A program made the translations under genes and the position numbers. A model generated the notes under the pieces. The model ran no database searches. It was given only the letters and a program-made list of their open reading frames with translations, and was not told where the DNA came from. From contig JASHSD010000075.1 of assembly GCA_030036985.1 (NCBI GenBank), positions 1 through 5,109 on the forward strand: DNA of 5,109 nt, written 5' to 3'. Shown here one piece after another: positions 1-5,109 of the stretch. The number at the start of each line of letters is the position of its first letter. The stretch's first letter is position 1. The stretch is from Bryobacteraceae bacterium (GTDB lineage Bacteria > Acidobacteriota > Terriglobia > Bryobacterales > Bryobacteraceae).

Positions 1-1330
1 CAATCAGCGGCTCCGGCAAATCGAAATCGATCGACCCGCGCTGATAGCGCTTGCGCTGCAGAATCTCCGCAAACTCCCGCATCGTCTCGAACCGCTCGAC
101 CAGCGGCGCATACCGCTCCCTCTGCGCCGGATCGCCTTCGAGCAGCAGATGCACGTTCGTATAAGTCATGCGCTCAACGCTGCGAATCACCCCGCGGCGG
201 AAATCGAACGCCAGCGGCTCGCCGTGCCGATCGAACTCGATCAGCGCCGAAAGCACCAGCCGGTCGGCATGCGGAACCAGCGAACAGATGTTCGTCGAAA
301 GCTCGAACGGCAGCATCGGCACGGCGCGGTCGGGAAAATAAACGCTGGTGCCGCGCAGACGCGCCTCGGCATCGATGGCGCTCCCGGGCGTGACGTAATG
401 GCTCACATCCGCGATATGCACCTGCAGCGCGAAATGCCCGTTGGGCAGCCTGTCGACGAGCACGGCGTCGTCGAAATCGCGCGCCGTCTCGCCGTCGATA
501 GTCACGATGGGCAGATCGCGGAAATCGCTTCGGCCCCGCATCTCCGCGCTCGTGATCAGGGCCGGAACGGACTGCGCTTCGTCGATCACGTCCGCCGGAA
601 ATCGGTTGGGCAGATGGTGCTTGCGGATAATGATCTCGACATCGATGCCGAAATCGTCTTCCGCGCCGAGGATCTCGATTACGCGCCCGACCGGCGGCCC
701 TTTGCGGTCGCCGTATTCGAGCACCTCGGCGTTGACGATCATGCCGTCCAATTGGCTCGGGTCGGAGACTTCGATGGGCTTCGGCCCGATGCGATCGGTC
801 TGCGGCGCGTGCGTCGGAATCGCCAGATCTTCGGGGATCTCGATCCACTCCGTCAGGCGCTCATCGTGCGGCGCAACGAACATCCCGCGCCGATTGATGC
901 GGAACTGGCCCACCACCGTGGGGTGCGCGCGCTTGAGCACCTGCACGATCTCGCCTTCGGATCGCCCGGCCGCACTAGTATGAGTAATGCGCGCAATAGC
1001 GCGGTCGCCGTTCATGGCGCCGCGGACGGTCTCGCGTCCGAGATAGAGATCGCCCTGCACGCCGGGAATCGGACGGTCGGGAATCAGAAACCCGTAGCCG
1101 TCGCGATGAATGCTGACCCGCCCGGCGACGAATTCGCGGCTGCGAGACGCGGCGACGTAATGCGTGCCATTGAGCTGAATCAGCTCTCCGCGCCCGACAA
1201 GGCGCTCGACAGCGGCTTCGATAGCCGCGCGATCGTCGCCTTTTACGCGCAGTTCCTTGAAGAGATGCTTAAGGCTGGTTTTTCCGTGCGACTGCTTCTC
1301 GATATGAGCCAGCAGCGCGGAGTCCTTCAT
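1..1330 (-). CDS. rnr: Ribonuclease R (3'-to-5' exoribonuclease), C-terminal part outside the window
   Basis: RNase R is a processive, hydrolytic 3'-to-5' exoribonuclease of the RNB (RNase II) family. It degrades structured RNA and takes part in mRNA turnover, rRNA quality control and decay of stalled messages. I read 443 residues here; family members are usually 700-800. Visible in order: a winged-helix-like N-terminus (about 5-60), two cold-shock/OB domains (about 68-130 and 140-215), and the RNB domain from about residue 263. The RNB catalytic block reads VTIDGETARDFDDAV, with D279, D285, D287 and D288 matching the metal-binding aspartates of RNase II/R. It is followed by HIADVSHYV and by GTSVYFPDRAVPMLP, whose Y331 corresponds to the aromatic clamp of E. 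coli RNase R. The rest of RNB, the S1 domain and any basic tail lie beyond position 1. The ATG at 1330-1328 is chosen because an in-frame TAA lies four codons upstream; its ribosome-binding site is weak. It is third in the eno-gpmI-rnr cluster. Confidence 0.96.
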   Translation of the reverse strand, partial: MKDSALLAHIEKQSHGKTSLKHLFKELRVKGDDRAAIEAAVERLVGRGELIQLNGTHYVAASRSREFVAGRVSIHRDGYGFLIPDRPIPGVQGDLYLGRETVRGAMNGDRAIARITHTSAAGRSEGEIVQVLKRAHPTVVGQFRINRRGMFVAPHDERLTEWIEIPEDLAIPTHAPQTDRIGPKPIEVSDPSQLDGMIVNAEVLEYGDRKGPPVGRVIEILGAEDDFGIDVEIIIRKHHLPNRFPADVIDEAQSVPALITSAEMRGRSDFRDLPIVTIDGETARDFDDAVLVDRLPNGHFALQVHIADVSHYVTPGSAIDAEARLRGTSVYFPDRAVPMLPFELSTNICSLVPHADRLVLSALIEFDRHGEPLAFDFRRGVIRSVERMTYTNVHLLLEGDPAQRERYAPLVERFETMREFAEILQRKRYQRGSIDFDLPEPLI

Positions 1331-1338
1331 GGCTTCAT

Positions 1339-1368
1339 CTTAATCGGACACGCCTTAATCGGACACGC
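1339..1368 (-). repeat. Perfect 15-bp tandem duplication in the gpmI-rnr gap
   Basis: Positions 1339-1353 and 1354-1368 are identical (plus strand CTTAATCGGACACGC, twice with no spacer). The pair lies immediately before the rnr start region and adjoins a hairpin that overlaps its last bases. It is non-coding: the rnr frame is closed by a TAA just upstream of the ATG. Perfect identity suggests a recent duplication or an interspersed repeat element; I see no established function. Confidence 0.85.
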
Positions 1369-1382
1369 GACTTTAGTCGCGT
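1365..1382 (-). repeat. Perfect 8-bp inverted repeat just after the gpmI stop codon
   Basis: Plus-strand arms ACGCGACT (1365-1372) and AGTCGCGT (1375-1382) are perfect complements separated by TT. In the transcript this gives a stable GC-rich stem with a tiny loop, two bases after the gpmI stop codon. No T-run follows on the minus strand, so it is not a standard intrinsic terminator. Possible roles are an mRNA-stabilising or processing hairpin between gpmI and rnr, or a REP-like palindrome. The fold is clear; the function is inferred. Confidence 0.7.
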
Positions 1383-1384
1383 CT

Positions 1385-2899
1385 TTATCTAATCCGCAAA
1401 TCCCGCCCGGACATCTCCTTCGGCTGGCTCTCCCCCAGCACGCCCAGAATCGTCGGTGCGATATCCTGCAATGCCCCGCCCTGCCGCAGCTTCTCACCCG
1501 AATCGTCCACCAATATAAACGGCACAGGATTGGTCGTGTGATACGTATGCGGACCTCCCGTAACCGGATCGATCATCGTCTCCGCGTTCCCATGGTCCGC
1601 CGTAATAATCCAGCGCCCGCTCTTCTCTCTGAGCCGCTGCCAGATCCGCCCCAGGCACGCATCGATAGTCTCGACCGCCCGCACCGTCGGCTCCATCTTG
1701 CCCGAGTGCCCGACCATATCCGCATTGGCGAAGTTCATCACGATCACGTCGAAATCCTTCGCGCCGATCGCATCCACCACCACATTCGTAATGCCTTCGG
1801 CGCTCATCTCGGGTTTCAGATCGTAAGTCACGACCTTCGGCGACGCCACCATTTCGCGCTCTTCGCCCGCAAACGGCTTCTCCACGCCGCCGTTGAAGAA
1901 GTAAGTCACGTGCGCATACTTCTCGGTCTCGGCCACGCGCAGGTTCTTCCACTGCAGTTGCGCAAAAACATTGGCGAGGATATTGTTCAGCGGCTCTCTC
2001 GTCAGCACGAACGGCACGGTGAACGCTTTGTCGTACTGCGTCATCGTGCTGACAAACAGATTCTTCCCCGACTTCGCGAGCGTCTCGGTCATCTCCCGGC
2101 CGCGATCGGCGCGAAAGTTGAAAAAGAAGCAGGCATCCTCCTCGCGAATCAGGCCTGCGGGTTCGCCGTGGGCATCCACAATCGTCACCGGTTCGATGAA
2201 CTCGTCGGTGACGCCCTTTTCATAAGACCGCCGCAGCGCCTCAACCGGGTCCGCCAGTTTTTCGCCTTCCCCAAGCGCCATGGCCCGATAAGCGCGCTCA
2301 ATGCGCTCCCAGCGCTTATCGCGATCCATCGCGTAATAGCGGCCCGAAACGGAAGCGATCTTCGCATCGGCGTCGATCTCGCGAATCTTCTGCTGCAGCT
2401 GCCGCATGTAATCGATGCCGCTTTCGGGCGGCGTATCGCGGCCGTCCATGAAGCAGTGGATGCAGACGTGTCCCACGCCTTCGCGCTTCGCCATTTCGAT
2501 CAGCGCGTAGAGATGCGTCAGTTCCGAATGCACTCCGCCGTCGCTGCACAGGCCCATCAGATGCAGCCGCCGCCCCTGCTCGCGCGCATGGTGCATTGTC
2601 GCCAGCAGCACCGGGTTTTCGAAGAACTCGCCCGTGGCAATCATCATGTCGATGCGGGTCACATCCATCTGCACCACGCGCCCCGCGCCTATGTTGAGAT
2701 GACCCACTTCACTGTTGCCCATCTGACCTTCGGGCAGCCCCACATACGGCCCCGAGGTCTGCACCAGCGTATTCGGGAAGCTGCCGAGCAGCATGTCGTA
2801 AGTCGGTTTGCGCGCGGCGGCGATCGCGTTGCCCTCGGTCATGGGCGAATAACCCCAGCCATCGAGGATTGTCAGAATCAGAGGCTTGTTTCGAGCCAT
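1385..2899 (-). CDS. gpmI: 2,3-bisphosphoglycerate-independent phosphoglycerate mutase
   Basis: GpmI interconverts 3-phosphoglycerate and 2-phosphoglycerate in the cytoplasm, using two metal ions (usually manganese) and a phosphoserine intermediate. It is unrelated to the cofactor-dependent mutase. The 504 residues match the family's usual ~510. Alkaline-phosphatase-superfamily motifs are complete: LTILDGWG with metal ligand D13; MGNSEVGHLNIGAGR with nucleophile S63; SDGGVHS with H124; MDGRDTPP (D154, R155); SGRYYAMDRD (R186, R193); NFRADRGRE (R263, R266); TEKYAHVTYFFNGG (K327); MNFANADMVGHSG (D394, H398); TADHGNAE (D435, H436); and HTYHTTNPVPF (H454). The ATG at 2899-2897 directly follows the eno TAA. 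The nearest purine-rich stretch (GGAAGG on the minus strand, 2919-2914) is 14 bases away, long for a Shine-Dalgarno, so translation is probably coupled to eno. The next enzyme of the pathway, enolase, is encoded just upstream. No key residue is missing. Confidence 0.98.
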   Translation of the reverse strand: MARNKPLILTILDGWGYSPMTEGNAIAAARKPTYDMLLGSFPNTLVQTSGPYVGLPEGQMGNSEVGHLNIGAGRVVQMDVTRIDMMIATGEFFENPVLLATMHHAREQGRRLHLMGLCSDGGVHSELTHLYALIEMAKREGVGHVCIHCFMDGRDTPPESGIDYMRQLQQKIREIDADAKIASVSGRYYAMDRDKRWERIERAYRAMALGEGEKLADPVEALRRSYEKGVTDEFIEPVTIVDAHGEPAGLIREEDACFFFNFRADRGREMTETLAKSGKNLFVSTMTQYDKAFTVPFVLTREPLNNILANVFAQLQWKNLRVAETEKYAHVTYFFNGGVEKPFAGEEREMVASPKVVTYDLKPEMSAEGITNVVVDAIGAKDFDVIVMNFANADMVGHSGKMEPTVRAVETIDACLGRIWQRLREKSGRWIITADHGNAETMIDPVTGGPHTYHTTNPVPFILVDDSGEKLRQGGALQDIAPTILGVLGESQPKEMSGRDLRIR

Positions 2900-4180
2900 T
2901 TATTGTTTAAATGCCTTCCGTCCCGGGAACTTCGCGGCGCCGCCCAAACGCTCTTCAATGCGCAGCAGCTGGTTGTACTTCGCGATGCGGTCCGTGCGGC
3001 TGGCAGACCCCGTCTTGATCTGCCCCGCGTTCGTCGCGACCACAAGATCTGCGATGAACGGATCTTCCGTTTCGCCCGAGCGATGCGAAACCACCGCCGT
3101 ATACCCGGCCTTGAACGCCGTCATCATGGCGTCCAGCGTCTCGGTCAGCGTGCCGATCTGGTTGACCTTCACCAGAATCGAATTGGCCACGCCCATCTCG
3201 ATGCCTTTGTTCAGGCGCTCCGTGTTGGTGACAAACAAATCGTCGCCGACGATCTGCGTGTTCGCGCCCAGCGCGTCGGTCAGAAGCTTCCAGCCTTCCC
3301 AATCGTCCTCGGCCATGCCGTCTTCGATCGAAATGATCGGATACTGCCGCCGCCAGTTCGAGTAAAATTCCACCATCTCTGCGCTCGAATGCCGGCTCTT
3401 GTCCGACTTCTTGAACACGTAAACGCCATCTTCATAGAACTCGCTCGAAGCCGGATCCAGCGCGATGCCGATCTGCTCACCCGCTTTGTACCCGGCTTTT
3501 TCGATGGCTTCGAGGATCACTTCGATGGCTTCTTCGTTGGACTTCAGGCTCGGCGCGAATCCGCCCTCATCCCCGACCGATGTCGAATACCCGCGCTTCT
3601 TGAGCACGCTCTTCAATGTGTGGAAGACTTCGACGCCCATGCGCAGCGCTTCGGAAAACTTCGGCGCGCCGTACGGAGCGATCATGAATTCCTGCATATC
3701 GACGGAACTGTCGGCGTGCACACCGCCGTTCAGGATGTTCATCTGCGGCACGGGGAGCATGCACGCATTCACGCCGCCGAGATAACGAAAGAGCGGAGTC
3801 CTTTGCGACGCCGCCGCCGCGCGCGCCACCGCCATCGATACCGCGAGTATGGCGTTCGCGCCAAGATTGTTCTTGTTCGACGTGCCGTCGAGATCGATCA
3901 TGATCTTGTCGATCTTCGCCTGCAGGGTCGCATCGTGACCCAGCAGCGCCTTTTGGATCGGCCCGTCGACATTGGCGACCGCGTTGCGCACGCCCTTGCC
4001 GAGGTAGCGATTCTTCTCGCCGTCACGCAGTTCGACGGCTTCGTGTTCCCCCGTCGACGCCCCGCTGGGGACGGCAGCCCGCCCGTTGCTGCCATCGGCC
4101 AGAAAGACCTCGGCTTCGACGGTCGGATTCCCGCGCGAGTCCAATATTTCAGCTCCGGCAACTCTGATGATTGTCGACAA
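2900..4180 (-). CDS. eno: Enolase (2-phosphoglycerate dehydratase)
   Basis: Enolase reversibly dehydrates 2-phosphoglycerate to phosphoenolpyruvate in glycolysis and gluconeogenesis; it is cytoplasmic and magnesium-dependent. In some bacteria it also binds the RNA degradosome. The 426 residues are close to E. coli's 432. Diagnostic motifs: EILDSRGNPTVE (12-23), PSGASTGEHEAVELRD with loop serine S42, QEFMIAPYGA (E164), VGDEGGFAP with proton donor E205, metal ligands D242, E286 (SIEDGMAEDDW) and D313 (VGDDLFVTN), catalytic base K338 in LVKVNQIGTLTET, SHRSGETED (H366, R367) and IKTGS (K389). These sit four residues before their E. coli counterparts, so the active site is intact. The start is TTG at 4180-4178, backed by an AAGGAG sequence six bases upstream (4192-4187); I see no in-frame ATG just before it, and the protein begins as enolases do. 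It is first in the cluster and runs directly into gpmI. Confidence 0.98.
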   Translation of the reverse strand: MSTIIRVAGAEILDSRGNPTVEAEVFLADGSNGRAAVPSGASTGEHEAVELRDGEKNRYLGKGVRNAVANVDGPIQKALLGHDATLQAKIDKIMIDLDGTSNKNNLGANAILAVSMAVARAAAASQRTPLFRYLGGVNACMLPVPQMNILNGGVHADSSVDMQEFMIAPYGAPKFSEALRMGVEVFHTLKSVLKKRGYSTSVGDEGGFAPSLKSNEEAIEVILEAIEKAGYKAGEQIGIALDPASSEFYEDGVYVFKKSDKSRHSSAEMVEFYSNWRRQYPIISIEDGMAEDDWEGWKLLTDALGANTQIVGDDLFVTNTERLNKGIEMGVANSILVKVNQIGTLTETLDAMMTAFKAGYTAVVSHRSGETEDPFIADLVVATNAGQIKTGSASRTDRIAKYNQLLRIEERLGGAAKFPGRKAFKQ

Positions 4181-4186
4181 ATCCCG

Positions 4187-4192
4187 CTCCTT
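4187..4192 (-). promoter_or_regulatory. Ribosome-binding site of eno (decides a TTG start)
   Basis: The minus strand reads AAGGAG here, followed by six bases and then TTG. This strong, well-spaced Shine-Dalgarno supports TTG as the true eno initiation codon. Confidence 0.85.
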
Positions 4193-4195
4193 CAG

Positions 4196-4233
4196 AAAAA
4201 AGGTTGTAGAGAAAATTATCTCGCACGCAACCT
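4196..4233 (-). promoter_or_regulatory. eno leader: -10-like box and/or weak stem followed by T-run
   Basis: Two overlapping signals lie upstream of eno. First, the minus strand has GATAAT (4220-4215), five of six matches to a sigma-70 -10 box, about 35 bases before the start codon; I see no good -35 at 16-18 bp. Second, AGGTTG/CAACCT arms (4233-4228 with 4206-4201) and inner GAGA/TCTC arms (4222-4219 with 4212-4209) could fold, and are followed by six T residues (4201-4196). That resembles a weak intrinsic terminator or attenuator. The readings compete, because a transcript starting after the -10 box would lack the left arm. The promoter reading seems simpler. Confidence 0.35.
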
Positions 4234-4260
4234 ACTACCGACCCGATCCATTACCGACCC
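4228..4260 (-). repeat. Two inverted copies of the intergenic repeat unit
   Basis: Read on the minus strand, this stretch gives GGGTCGGTAATGGATC (4260-4245) and GGGTCGGTAGTAGG just beyond it. Both resemble the ~16-bp unit that is tandemly repeated on the plus strand further right. The segment ATTACCGA (4250-4257) is perfectly complementary to TCGGTAAT (4288-4295), so these copies and the first rightward unit form an inverted pair around a GC-rich core. No coding function is visible. Confidence 0.6.
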
Positions 4261-4285
4261 CAAAAGACGCTCCCTCGCGGTCGCG
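4261..4285. repeat. GC-rich core between the inverted repeat units
   Basis: This stretch contains GACGCTCCCTCGCGGTCGCG and separates the inverted from the direct repeat units. From memory, closely similar CGCTCCCTCGCGGTCGCGGC strings recur in intergenic DNA of Acidobacteria, where they are sometimes mis-annotated as short proteins. I therefore infer that it belongs to an interspersed repeat family. A single copy in this window cannot prove that. Confidence 0.4.
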
Positions 4286-4395
4286 GCTCGGTAATGATTT
4301 TGGTCGATAACGATTTCGGTCGGGTAACGATTTCGGTCGATAGCGGGTGCGGTCGACGAATTCGGTTGGTAGCGATTTCGGTTGGTGGCGATTTC
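4286..4395 (+). repeat. Degenerate ~16-bp tandem repeat array, seven units
   Basis: Units fall at 4286-4301, 4302-4317, 4318-4334, 4335-4350, 4351-4363, 4364-4379 and 4380-4395, with approximate consensus GGTYGRTARCGATTTC. Five are 16 bp, one is 17 and one is shortened to 13 (GGTCGACGAATTC). The last two differ by one base (GGTTGGTAGCGATTTC and GGTTGGTGGCGATTTC), which suggests recent local duplication. The unit is not a multiple of three and lies between divergent genes, so it is not a coding repeat. It has no regular unique spacers, which excludes CRISPR. Function unknown; it may be a mobile-repeat remnant or a protein-binding array. Confidence 0.8.
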
Positions 4396-4405
4396 GGGCC
4401 GTTTT

Positions 4406-4463
4406 CCTCCTGTTGCTTTCCAACAAGAGTTGTGCCATGCTTATTTTGGAATCCAACAGGAGG
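4406..4463 (+). promoter_or_regulatory. Inverted repeat and likely operator/promoter zone of padR
   Basis: CCTCCTGTTG (4406-4415) and CAACAGGAGG (4454-4463) are a perfect 10-bp inverted repeat. An inner TTCCA/TGGAA pair (4418-4422 and 4447-4451) extends it. A third, direct copy of the motif, TCCAACAAGAG (4419-4429), matches 4452-4462 at 10 of 11 positions, 33 bp apart. A weak promoter may sit inside (TTCCAA at 4418-4423, TATTTT at 4442-4447, 18 bp apart). PadR proteins commonly bind dyads at their own promoters, so I infer an autoregulatory operator. Alternatively, an RNA starting further upstream would fold and hide the padR Shine-Dalgarno. Confidence 0.5.
4458..4463 (+). promoter_or_regulatory. 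Ribosome-binding site of padR
   Basis: AGGAGG lies ten bases before the ATG at 4474. It fixes the padR start there and argues against the in-frame ATG at 4294, which would translate the repeat array. The site also forms part of the right arm of the 10-bp inverted repeat. Confidence 0.8.
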
Positions 4464-4473
4464 TTATCTGCGA

Positions 4474-4815
4474 ATGGGCGGCAAGAGAAAAGACGTTTGG
4501 CAGGGCACGCTGGCTTTAATGGTGCTGAGGACTCTCGACACTCTCGGCCCGCAGCATGGCTACGGCATCGCGCGGCGCATCGAGCAGACCAGCGAAAATC
4601 TGCTGGCGGTCAATCAGGGTACCCTCTACCCGGTGCTGATCAAGCTCGAACAGGAAGGCGCCATCTCCTCCAATTGGGGCGTCTCCGACAACAATCGCCG
4701 GGCGAAGTTTTACACGCTGACGAAATCCGGCCGCAAACAACTGGCCCGCGAATCCTCGCACTGGCGTCAGACCACCCGAATCATCGACCGCTTCTTCGCT
4801 CCCGAGAAAGCCTGA
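4474..4815 (+). CDS. PadR-family transcriptional regulator (acidobacterial, ADOP-linked type)
   Basis: This is a 113-residue DNA-binding regulator of the short PadR class, a winged-helix protein that normally acts as a dimer and often represses its own operon and an adjacent transporter. Typical features: WQGTLALMVLRTL (9-21), GPQHGYGIARRIEQTSE (25-41), the recognition-helix region with NQGTLYPVLIKLEQEGAI (47-64), and the wing with NNRRAKFYTLTKSGRKQL (73-90), followed by a short C-terminal helix for dimerisation. The family matches the acidobacterial PadR group that I recall as TIGR03433. The start is ATG 4474, after AGGAGG. Its TGA overlaps the permease ATG (TGATG), implying one transcript and coupled translation. 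The upstream inverted repeat is a plausible binding site. The ligand cannot be deduced. It is divergent from eno and probably independent of it. Confidence 0.93.
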   Translation: MGGKRKDVWQGTLALMVLRTLDTLGPQHGYGIARRIEQTSENLLAVNQGTLYPVLIKLEQEGAISSNWGVSDNNRRAKFYTLTKSGRKQLARESSHWRQTTRIIDRFFAPEKA

Positions 4816-5109
4816 TGAAGCATCTGCGCGCACTGTTGTCGCGATTGAACGCTCCGTTGATCCGGGAGCGGAACGAGCGCGACCTCGCGCTCCAGCTCGA
4901 AGTTCATCTGGAAATGCTCACCGCCGACAACATCCGCGCAGGCATCGATCCCGCGGAAGCGCGCCGCATGGCCGTTCTCGCGCTTGGCGGAATCGAGTCG
5001 ATCAAGGAGGAGTGCCGCGAACGCTGGGTGGTTTCCTGGATCGCTTCCCTATGGCGTGACCTGTTCTACGCCACGCGCGTATTAAACAAAAATCGCGTTT
5101 TCGCGGCGA
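4815..5109 (+). CDS. ADOP-family ABC transporter permease, N-terminal 98 residues only
   Basis: This begins a large permease of the MacB/FtsX type, in the family I recall as ADOP (TIGR03434), usually about 800-900 residues with two MacB-like periplasmic and two FtsX membrane domains. Only the cytoplasmic prefix is visible: RERNERDLALQLEVHLEMLT (17-36), NIRAGIDPAEARRMAVLALGGIESIKEECRE (39-69, split across the usual prefix motif), then SLWRDLFYATRVLNKNRVFAA (78-98), which precedes the first membrane helix. The ATG at 4815 overlaps the padR stop by one base; a weak GAGAAAG lies upstream, so coupling to padR is likely. These permeases are called orphans because no ATPase gene is normally adjacent. 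Substrate is unknown. The end is cut by the window, so I cannot tell whether the gene is intact. Confidence 0.9.
   Translation, partial: MKHLRALLSRLNAPLIRERNERDLALQLEVHLEMLTADNIRAGIDPAEARRMAVLALGGIESIKEECRERWVVSWIASLWRDLFYATRVLNKNRVFAA

Noticed and set aside
174..848. Minus-strand 224-codon open frame within rnr
   Set aside because: It is an out-of-frame shadow of RNase R with Arg/Ala-rich, low-complexity composition.
1365..1382. Intrinsic terminator between gpmI and rnr
   Set aside because: The stem is good but no T-run follows on the minus strand, and rnr starts close by in the same direction.
3683..3730. Enolase loop NGGVHADSSVDMQEFM differs from the commoner NGG-HADNNVDIQEFM
   Set aside because: The catalytic histidine and glutamate are kept, and the changes (N to S, I to M) are conservative, as expected from phylum-level divergence.
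149..4294. Plus-strand open frame of 1381 codons as a giant protein
   Set aside because: It is antisense to three unmistakable enzymes with intact active sites, in exact codon register. Its His/Arg-rich composition mirrors their reverse complement, and no domain is recognisable.
4286..4395. CRISPR array
   Set aside because: Units are contiguous, degenerate and about 16 bp, with no unique spacers and no cas genes.
4235..4456. Minus-strand 73-residue open frame over the repeat array (peptide with repeated RPKSLP)
   Set aside because: It is repetitive only because the DNA is. It has no family resemblance and crosses the padR promoter zone and the repeats.
4294..4473. Longer padR start at ATG 4294
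   Set aside because: The extra 60 residues translate the tandem repeats. The AGGAGG at 4458 and the family length both point to the ATG at 4474.

Overview
The window looks like a chromosomal segment of an acidobacterium, most likely of the Solibacter/Bryobacter type. The DNA is moderately GC-rich by eye. The right end carries a small PadR-type regulator whose stop codon overlaps the start of a permease with the N-terminal prefix typical of the ADOP family (acidobacterial duplicated orphan permease). That pairing is a hallmark of Acidobacteria as I know the families. The housekeeping genes fit a Gram-negative, non-proteobacterial lineage but do not fix the species.

Positions 1-4180 hold three minus-strand genes in the transcription order eno (enolase, 4180-2900), gpmI (cofactor-independent phosphoglycerate mutase, 2899-1385) and rnr (RNase R, 1330 leftward, cut by the window edge). 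The eno stop codon directly abuts the gpmI start codon, with no base between them. gpmI and rnr are 54 bases apart, a gap filled by a perfect 8-bp hairpin and a perfect 15-bp tandem duplication. All three genes are probably one operon. GpmI and enolase catalyse consecutive steps of lower glycolysis (3-phosphoglycerate to 2-phosphoglycerate to phosphoenolpyruvate). RNase R is a processive 3'-to-5' exoribonuclease.

Positions 4181-4473 form a divergent intergenic region of 293 bases. From left to right it holds the eno ribosome-binding site and leader, two inverted copies of a repeat unit, a GC-rich core, seven degenerate tandem copies of a ~16-bp unit, and a compact regulatory zone before padR. 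That zone has a perfect 10-bp inverted repeat whose right arm contains the padR Shine-Dalgarno sequence.

Positions 4474-5109 run rightwards: padR (113 residues), then the first 98 residues of the ADOP permease, which continues past the window. PadR probably controls its own promoter and the downstream permease. This unit looks functionally unrelated to the glycolysis/RNase R operon.

I see no CRISPR array, tRNA, rRNA, transposase or phage gene. The genes are recognisable families. The least explained parts are the repeat-rich intergenic DNA and the small element between gpmI and rnr.
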